Assembly (NCBI RefSeq): GCF_000281045.1
Contig: NW_008246092.1
Coordinates: 523,405-560,626, forward strand
DNA length: 37,222 nucleotides
Direction of reading: 5' to 3'
Origin: Saprolegnia diclina VS20
Lineage: Eukaryota; Oomycota; Saprolegniomycetes; Saprolegniales; Saprolegniaceae
Shown here: positions 32,229 through 37,222 of the stretch, one piece after another
Numbering within the stretch: the first letter of the stretch is position 1
Layout: each line of letters opens with the position of its first letter
Notes under the pieces: generated by a model
Seen by the model: the letters and a program-made list of their open reading frames with translations, nothing else
Database searches by the model: none
Told to the model about the DNA's origin: nothing
Program-made: the position numbers and the translations under genes

Positions 32229-32480
32229 CGTCATCTTCCAAATGCATCAATGTGTCGAGTGCACGCATGTTGCTGGGATTACGATGACGTGCGATGGGGT
32301 CGTCGCTGGTGCGCCGACGAAGTCGCTGCGAATAATGATACTCCTCGCGTGTGTCCATCCTCCTTGGTTGTGCCCAAGTAGCGACCGTGCTGTTGGCGCG
32401 CAATCGGCTCGTCGTCGCCAGAGGAGCAAGTTCGATTCACATTTGGGCGGCTTGCCTGCTAGTTGCGACCTGAATTCGGA

Positions 32481-32508
32481 TTTCCGCACCTGAATCGAGG
32501 TGCGGAAA
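32481..32508. promoter_or_regulatory. 11-bp perfect inverted repeat, 6-nt loop
   Basis: TTTCCGCACCT at 32481-32491 and AGGTGCGGAAA at 32498-32508 are exact reverse complements separated by GAATCG. It sits about 80 bp before the P450-like ATG and 50 bp before the initiator motif, so it is a candidate operator-like site for a dimeric factor. Confidence 0.5.
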
Positions 32509-32558
32509 GCCGGCTCTAGTGCAGAATGTTGGTCCAGATCAGAAGTGCGCATGATTGG

Positions 32559-32566
32559 TCATTTCC
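32559..32566 (+). promoter_or_regulatory. Oomycete initiator (Inr)-like element
   Basis: TCATTTCC matches the oomycete initiator core (TCATTYY) and lies 20 bp before the ATG at 32587; an ATTGG pentamer precedes it. Transcription from here would exclude the upstream in-frame ATG at 32551. Confidence 0.45.
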
Positions 32567-32586
32567 AAAAGGTACGAAGCATCAAC

Positions 32587-33714
32587 ATGGGCGTGCCGCT
32601 GCTGCAAGACGCGGCCCCGGCGCTTGCGGTCGCCGTTGTGTCGCTGGTCTTGTACGTCGGCTTCCGCGCACCGTCCGTGCGCGTCCTCTTCTTCAGCGCC
32701 ATGGCCTACATCAAGGGCGTGCCCATTGTGTGGATCGACGCACCAGCGCTCGCGGCGAAAGCACTCAAAGCCTCGTCGTCCAAAGGCATCTTTCTCGAGC
32801 GCATCTTGTCCGAGCCCGCATGGCTGCCTGTGATCTCCCTCGAGTCGGTCGATGATCCGTTGTGGAGCAGCATGAAGAACAATCTGACGTTGCTCTTGAA
32901 GGCGCTGCCATCGGCTTCGGCACTCGAAAGCATCACAGCACGCATCACCGACACGTACCTCGCCGAGCACGAGATTCTGGACTCGAACAGCGTCGTGTAC
33001 ATAACGGTCGCTGCGTTCTACGAGTGGATCTTTGCCAAGGCGTTCCCAGACGACGCGAATTTTGTGTGCGACTCGACGTGGGAGTGGCGCAAGGAGCTAG
33101 CGCTCAAGGGCAAGGCCAATGTCGCGCTCAAGCAACGCGTTGTCGACTGGATCATTGGCGAAGTCAAGGCAACGCCGGCGATCTACAATCTATTTGGTGC
33201 CAAGTGGGAAGAGCCGGCGTACTTTTCGCTCTTGCTGCAACCCTTCTTCCTCTCGCCCGCAATCAACGTCTCGGACGTCGCCGTCACCATGGGCTCGCTC
33301 GTGCACTGTCACGGTCTCGTCGATGAGAGCATCTCGGATCTGATCAACAAGGCGCTCGACATGGCGCATCCGTTTGTGATTGTCGAGCGCTTCCTCGAGC
33401 ACGGCCTTGCGGCGGACGACGTTACGATTGCACCGGGGACTCACGTCTTTATCCCGATGGACATTATGACAAGCGACAACACCATTCGGTTCGGCGCCGG
33501 TGCACGCAAGTGCCCGGGCCAACACCAAGGCATGGCGCTCATGCTTGGCCTCTTTCAGCGACATGTGCTCCTGAGCCCCAAGTTCCAGCCGGCACTCCAC
33601 CACAAGTACTCGGGGCGCGACCAAGACGGTCAAGAAACACTGCCCGAGCTGCTGTATCAAGTCGCTTTGATCGTGTCTGTCTTTTGGACGGCGCTCAAGC
33701 ACCGCTTTTTATAA
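32587..33714 (+). CDS. Compact cytochrome P450-like protein, copy A
   Basis: A single exon of 375 residues. It has an N-terminal membrane anchor (LAVAVVSLVLYVGF), a region of about 220 residues alignable to P450 helices, and near the end the haem-ligand loop FGAGARKCPGQ with Cys309, a full match to FxxGxRxCxG. P450s bind haem through this Cys and oxidise lipophilic substrates. However, it is about 125 residues shorter than usual P450s, the helix-I AGxDT motif is not seen, the helix-K ExxR is replaced by K255-A-L-D258 in the block KALDMAHPF...GTHVFIP, and the PERF segment before the haem loop is missing. It may be a diverged haem protein rather than a monooxygenase. The start is set by homology to copy B and by the initiator motif; ATG 32551 is the alternative. 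Copy B lies tail to tail downstream. Confidence 0.88.
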   Translation: MGVPLLQDAAPALAVAVVSLVLYVGFRAPSVRVLFFSAMAYIKGVPIVWIDAPALAAKALKASSSKGIFLERILSEPAWLPVISLESVDDPLWSSMKNNLTLLLKALPSASALESITARITDTYLAEHEILDSNSVVYITVAAFYEWIFAKAFPDDANFVCDSTWEWRKELALKGKANVALKQRVVDWIIGEVKATPAIYNLFGAKWEEPAYFSLLLQPFFLSPAINVSDVAVTMGSLVHCHGLVDESISDLINKALDMAHPFVIVERFLEHGLAADDVTIAPGTHVFIPMDIMTSDNTIRFGAGARKCPGQHQGMALMLGLFQRHVLLSPKFQPALHHKYSGRDQDGQETLPELLYQVALIVSVFWTALKHRFL

Positions 33715-34248
33715 TTTTTCAAGGAACGAGAAGCACCGCATGGTGCCACGTTATCCGTATATGCGATCTGGCGACTGGTCACGTCACCTATACTGCCACA
33801 CTTCTCAAAGCTGTTTGGCCTATCTTGCGCGTGGTTTGGCCGTACAAGAGTTCTAAAGATCTATCTGTGGTTTTGCGTGGACGAGACAAGAATCATCTGT
33901 CGGGCATGAGCGGGTTATCGAGACACGTGTTTGGCCAAGGGTCACTAAGAAATGCATTTTGTAGACCCTTGGTTGGCGAGCCGTGAAGAAGCTGTGGCCC
34001 ACTTAACCCGTGCCTAACGCACACAGGGCTACGGCAGCTAGGAAAGAGTGTGCAGTGTACACCATAATGGACGGCTTTGCATTGCATGTCGCCCACGTAA
34101 CTGGCCTGGACGTATCGCCCCACGACTACCGTTTGTCGTAAGCCAACCGGTCTACACCTCTCTCTCTGAACAGCAGATGGTCTCCCGAGTGCTGATACAT
34201 CCACGAACAGCAGCACAAAGAATACAAATATATATGTACTCAAACAAT
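33715..34248. other. intergenic between convergent P450-like genes
   Basis: 534 bases between the two 3' ends. No gene, and no extended similarity to the genes themselves was noticed. The sequence next to copy B is AT-rich (34215-34255), probably its termination region. Confidence 0.45.
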
Positions 34249-35373
34249 TTACTCAAACCCAAGCCGCTGACGAACAGCGCGTAGCAAGACACGCCAGATG
34301 ACAGCGCCTTGATAGAGCAGCTCGGGCAGCGTCTCGAGGCCGTCTTGGTCGCGGCCCGAGTACTTGTGATGCAGCGCCGGCTGGAACTTGGGACTCGTAA
34401 TCACTTCGCGCTGGAAGAGGCCGAGCATGAGCGCCATGCCCTGGAACTGCCCCGGGCACTTGCGAATGCCAGCGCCAAAGCGCATCGCGCTGTCGCTCGT
34501 CATGTTGTCAATAGGTACAAAGACGTGCGTACCGGGGGCAATGACCACTGCGTCGTCCACGACCAGACCGTGTTCGAGGTAGCGTTCAATGATGATAAAG
34601 GGATGGGCCATGTCGATGGCCTTGTGGATGAGATCGGTCGGCGCTGTCTCTGCTTCGCCGCGGCGCACGAGCAATCCGACAGTGACCGCAATGTCCGAAA
34701 TATTGATCGACGGCGAGAGAAAGAATGGCTGCAAAATGAGCGAAAAGTACTCGGGGTCGCGCCAGTTTTCGCCAAAGAGGTCGTAGATCAGTGGCGTCGC
34801 CTCAATGTGCGCGATCGTCCAGTCGACAAAGCGGTTCTTGAGCGCCATATCGCCTTTGCCCTTGAGCGCGATCTCCATCCTCCATGCGTTGGTCGCGTCG
34901 ACGATCCAGTCGGCGTCGTCCTTGGGCAGCGGCCGCGCAAAAATCCACTCGAAAAGCGATGCAATCGAAATGTGCACCACCCCCCGCGCGCAGAGAACGT
35001 CGTGGGACGCGACGTAGTTGGTCGTGACGGTCGATGTGATCTGCTGCAGGTCCTGGGACGACGGCAGTTGCTTCATGAGAACGACGAGGTTGGCCTTCAT
35101 GCGGCTCCAGCGCGGGTCGTCGATCGACTCGATCGAGATGGCAGGCAGCCACGCGGGCTCGGAGAATTCGTGCTCGATGAAGACGCCTTTGTTGGTCGAC
35201 GCCTTGAAGACCTTAGCAGCGAGCGCGGGCGAGTCCACCCAGACAACCGGCACACCCTTGAGGAACGCGAGCGTGTTGAGGATCACCTTGCGGAGCGACG
35301 GCGCGCGAAAGCCGACGTAAAAGAGCGCCGACGCCACGACGACGCCGAGCGCGAGTCCGACTTGGTAGGCCAT
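34249..35373 (-). CDS. Compact cytochrome P450-like protein, copy B
   Basis: A single exon of 374 residues, collinear with copy A and more than half identical by eye, including LYVGFRAPS/FYVGFRAPS, LSEPAWLP/FSEPAWLP, ALKGK, YFSL-LQPFFLSP and the C-terminal block KFQPALHHKYSGRDQDG. The haem loop is FGAGIRKCPGQ with Cys306. The same departures from canonical P450 are present: K251-x-x-D254 (KAID) where ExxR is expected, no AGxDT, and no PERF segment. Retention of these features in both copies indicates a stable lineage, not decay of one gene. It starts at the only ATG of the frame that aligns with copy A (35373); an initiator-like motif lies 18 bp upstream. Substrate unknown. Confidence 0.88.
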   Translation of the reverse strand: MAYQVGLALGVVVASALFYVGFRAPSLRKVILNTLAFLKGVPVVWVDSPALAAKVFKASTNKGVFIEHEFSEPAWLPAISIESIDDPRWSRMKANLVVLMKQLPSSQDLQQITSTVTTNYVASHDVLCARGVVHISIASLFEWIFARPLPKDDADWIVDATNAWRMEIALKGKGDMALKNRFVDWTIAHIEATPLIYDLFGENWRDPEYFSLILQPFFLSPSINISDIAVTVGLLVRRGEAETAPTDLIHKAIDMAHPFIIIERYLEHGLVVDDAVVIAPGTHVFVPIDNMTSDSAMRFGAGIRKCPGQFQGMALMLGLFQREVITSPKFQPALHHKYSGRDQDGLETLPELLYQGAVIWRVLLRAVRQRLGFE

Positions 35374-35390
35374 TGTGCAACGAGCTGGCA

Positions 35391-35405
35391 AGAATGCAAA
35401 TGAAC
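35391..35405 (-). promoter_or_regulatory. Oomycete initiator plus flanking element (Inr-FPR)-like
   Basis: The minus strand reads GTTCATTTGCATTCT, close to the oomycete composite core GCTCATTYYNCAWTTT. It ends 18 bp before the ATG of copy B, the same distance range as the element of copy A. Confidence 0.5.
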
Positions 35406-36124
35406 ATGAAAGCAACGGCCGTGCCCTTTCGCTGCACGAGAAGGTGGCTGCCGTCCACCAGCCGCTCGAGTGAACGCCACCGGCTGGGCGCAAGCGAGAG
35501 CAGCATTCAACACCAAATGATCCGACACACGAGAGCGCAGGGATGAGTCGTGCGTTACGTCCAAGGCTGGACAGGTGCTACCCTTTCCCTCGGATGAACG
35601 ACCGGCCCTTTACAGACGTTTCGACAGCCAGTTTGTCCATGTCTAGAACATAAACACGCAAAGACGACGCTCTCTTTCATAGCCGCGCTTTGGATCCACG
35701 GCTTCCTCGGCCTTTACCGCGGGCATGTGCAACACACTGAGGAAGGCTGCATAGACTTGGTCTACATTGGACTTCAAGTACATGCATGATCGTTTTGCTG
35801 CGATATTCGAATGGTGGGTGCATCGCGCTGCCAGTGCAGAGGAGCACTACAGCCACACCCGGTTCTGGCAATGTCGATAGCGCGTTTCCATTTCGCAAGC
35901 ATGTCAAGACGACGGATTCTCATACAGCATCAACAAGATCTTTGTTTCAGAGTGCGCAACGTGTTTGAGCTATAGCATCGGCCAGATGTCCTGTAAGGAT
36001 GAATGTCAGCGCAGAGAACGAAGTCACTTGGTGTACGAAGCGGCGTGGAGTCCCGTCGAATCGCAACGTGTAGAAACGCGGTTGGTTTAGCAACTTGCAG
36101 TTTTGCGGTGGAGTCACGCGTTCA

Positions 36125-36898
36125 TCAGCAGATCGGATTCGATTCGGAGGGTTCCTTCTTCGCCGCTCGCAAATTTATTGATAATCTTTGGACGAGCTCA
36201 ACATGTGATGCGCAAACATGTGATTTTGCGCAGCATTTAGCAGTCAACGTTTTTACCCTCCAAAGAGTCAACAAGTCGCTCGAAACATCGCACAAGTTTG
36301 GAAAAGCGCTGACAACCAGCGGAACGCAGCGAAAGCGGTCCGACCATCGCACCTTCGGAACCGTTGGTGTGAACTCATGACCAGATTGGCGGTCGCCAGG
36401 TCCAATGATGCGGCATCCGTTGCCGGCAAGTGTCGAGCGAGGTGCTAGGTTAGCGGTATTTGCTACTACAATAGTACGTGTGTGCATTTTGAAAAAAATA
36501 GGCGGTTGTGGCGTATCGTTCATCGCACCGTTGGGTGCGAGAAGGTCCATACCGCAGGCGGGCCTCAACGTACTAGTTAGTACTGGATAAGCTCTTGTTC
36601 TCATCGGTGGGTATGCTTCGTTTTGGCAGCTGAAAGGATTTGTGTTCCTCATCATCGCGAGCGACAAGCACACCGCAGTGCGGCGAACCGCCTCGGTTAA
36701 AAGAGCCAAGCGCTCATGCATCGAAGGTTCTGGTGTAGTGTAGTACAGTACTGCGAGGGCTCTATAACACAGTTGATGACGTTGACAAGGTGTGCAATCG
36801 CCAGGGTACCGGTACATGGATGTGGTGCGTCCCTTCGCAGGGCATCCTGGGTTGGCTTGAGCCAGGCAGTGAACCTCAGGTGCCTCGAGCTCGCCCAT
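36125..36898 (-). CDS. Doubtful open reading frame, no recognised product
   Basis: 257 codons from an ATG without introns. No domain, repeat or motif is recognised; Cys, Pro, Arg and Thr are scattered, and third positions lack the strong G/C bias of the neighbouring genes. Kept only because of its length; more likely chance or remnant sequence. Confidence 0.18.
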   Translation of the reverse strand: MGELEAPEVHCLAQANPGCPAKGRTTSMYRYPGDCTPCQRHQLCYRALAVLYYTTPEPSMHERLALLTEAVRRTAVCLSLAMMRNTNPFSCQNEAYPPMRTRAYPVLTSTLRPACGMDLLAPNGAMNDTPQPPIFFKMHTRTIVVANTANLAPRSTLAGNGCRIIGPGDRQSGHEFTPTVPKVRWSDRFRCVPLVVSAFPNLCDVSSDLLTLWRVKTLTAKCCAKSHVCASHVELVQRLSINLRAAKKEPSESNPIC

Positions 36899-37097
36899 GT
36901 CCTCTCGTTTGTACGGTCACTGCTCGCTGCTCGCTCTGGCTGGTTAGGATACTAGTCCACCAAATAGAAATGATTTGCATACGTGCATGACAGAGTACTG
37001 CGTGAACGTCGCCAGCGCAGCACTTTGAGAAGCCTGACAACGGATTTACCGGAAATAGTATGCATATATGCTACATGAAATAATATTACCTAGTGTC

Positions 37098-37177
37098 ATG
37101 AAATAGTGTATTTAAACACTAGTTTGGGGTTGAAGCCGCTGCAACGTTGAATGCGGGAGCGATATGAAATAGTGTAT
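37098..37177. repeat. 14-bp direct repeat ATGAAATAGTGTAT, two copies
   Basis: Perfect copies at 37098-37111 and 37164-37177. The first overlaps a palindrome TAGTGT...ACACTA (37104-37121). The reverse complement contains ACACTATTTC, which also occurs at 23026-23035. Confidence 0.6.
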
Positions 37178-37222
37178 GGCTTCGAAATTATTTTTAAAAT
37201 TATATACCCAAGCAGGTGCGTG

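Larger units (their letters stand above)
32229..32586. promoter_or_regulatory. Promoter region of plus-strand P450-like gene
   Basis: 358 bases. It contains an 11-bp perfect inverted repeat (32481-32508) and an initiator-like TCATTTCC (32559-32566). No gene is seen. Confidence 0.5.
35374..37222. other. Gene-poor right end
   Basis: 1849 bases. After the copy B promoter no gene could be supported. The sequence is less GC-rich than the genes, open frames are interrupted or start at non-ATG codons, and the longest (minus, 36125-36898) looks non-coding in composition. Short repeats occur near the end. Degenerate transposon sequence is possible but no motif proves it. Confidence 0.4.

Noticed and set aside
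1-37222. tRNA, rRNA, CRISPR, bacterial operons or integrated virus
   Set aside because: No tRNA arm motifs, spaced repeats, ribosome-binding patterns or viral replication genes were seen; gene structure is spliceosomal throughout.

Overview
The window is nuclear DNA from an oomycete, most likely a saprolegnialean water mould (Saprolegnia/Achlya/Aphanomyces group). The main evidence is a chitin synthase carrying an N-terminal MIT-type domain (an oomycete hallmark), very compact genes on both strands, about 76 short GT-AG introns (roughly 38-65 nt, mostly ending TAG), strongly GC-biased third codon positions, and oomycete-type initiator motifs in front of two genes. Species cannot be fixed from sequence alone. 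Gene models were spliced by hand; every multi-exon model listed closes in frame.

Layout. 1-5849: an M3 metallopeptidase (+), a putative transcription factor with five CxxxxC...CxxH zinc repeats (+), and a ten-exon membrane UDP-glycosyltransferase (-). 6226-10291: a thirteen-exon gene (-) encoding four transmembrane helices, a long ankyrin region and two TIR domains, the most striking gene here. 10405-15694: a doubtful small gene, an endonuclease IV (-), mitochondrial ribosomal protein mL46 (+) and an MtaD-like amidohydrolase (+). 16557-22928: chitin synthase (-), the checkpoint clamp subunit Rad9 (+), a coiled-coil protein (+) and a small PH-like protein (-). 23131-32228: a PHD + triple CW-zinc-finger chromatin reader (+), a WDR93-like flagellar beta-propeller candidate (-) and a large protein with an IP3-receptor/MIR-like region and an acidic run (+). 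32587-35373: two intronless, unusually short cytochrome P450-like genes facing each other tail to tail. 35374-37222: a gene-poor right end with short AT-rich repeats.

There is no operon logic; neighbours mostly share only divergent promoters (for example 68 bp between two start codons at 28878/28947) or nearly touching 3' ends (stops 1 bp apart at 22206/22208). Themes that recur are DNA maintenance (endonuclease IV, Rad9), cell-wall and membrane chemistry (chitin synthase, UGT, P450-like), chromatin reading (PHD-CW) and possible innate sensing (TM-ANK-TIR). No tRNA, rRNA, CRISPR array or intact transposon was recognised.
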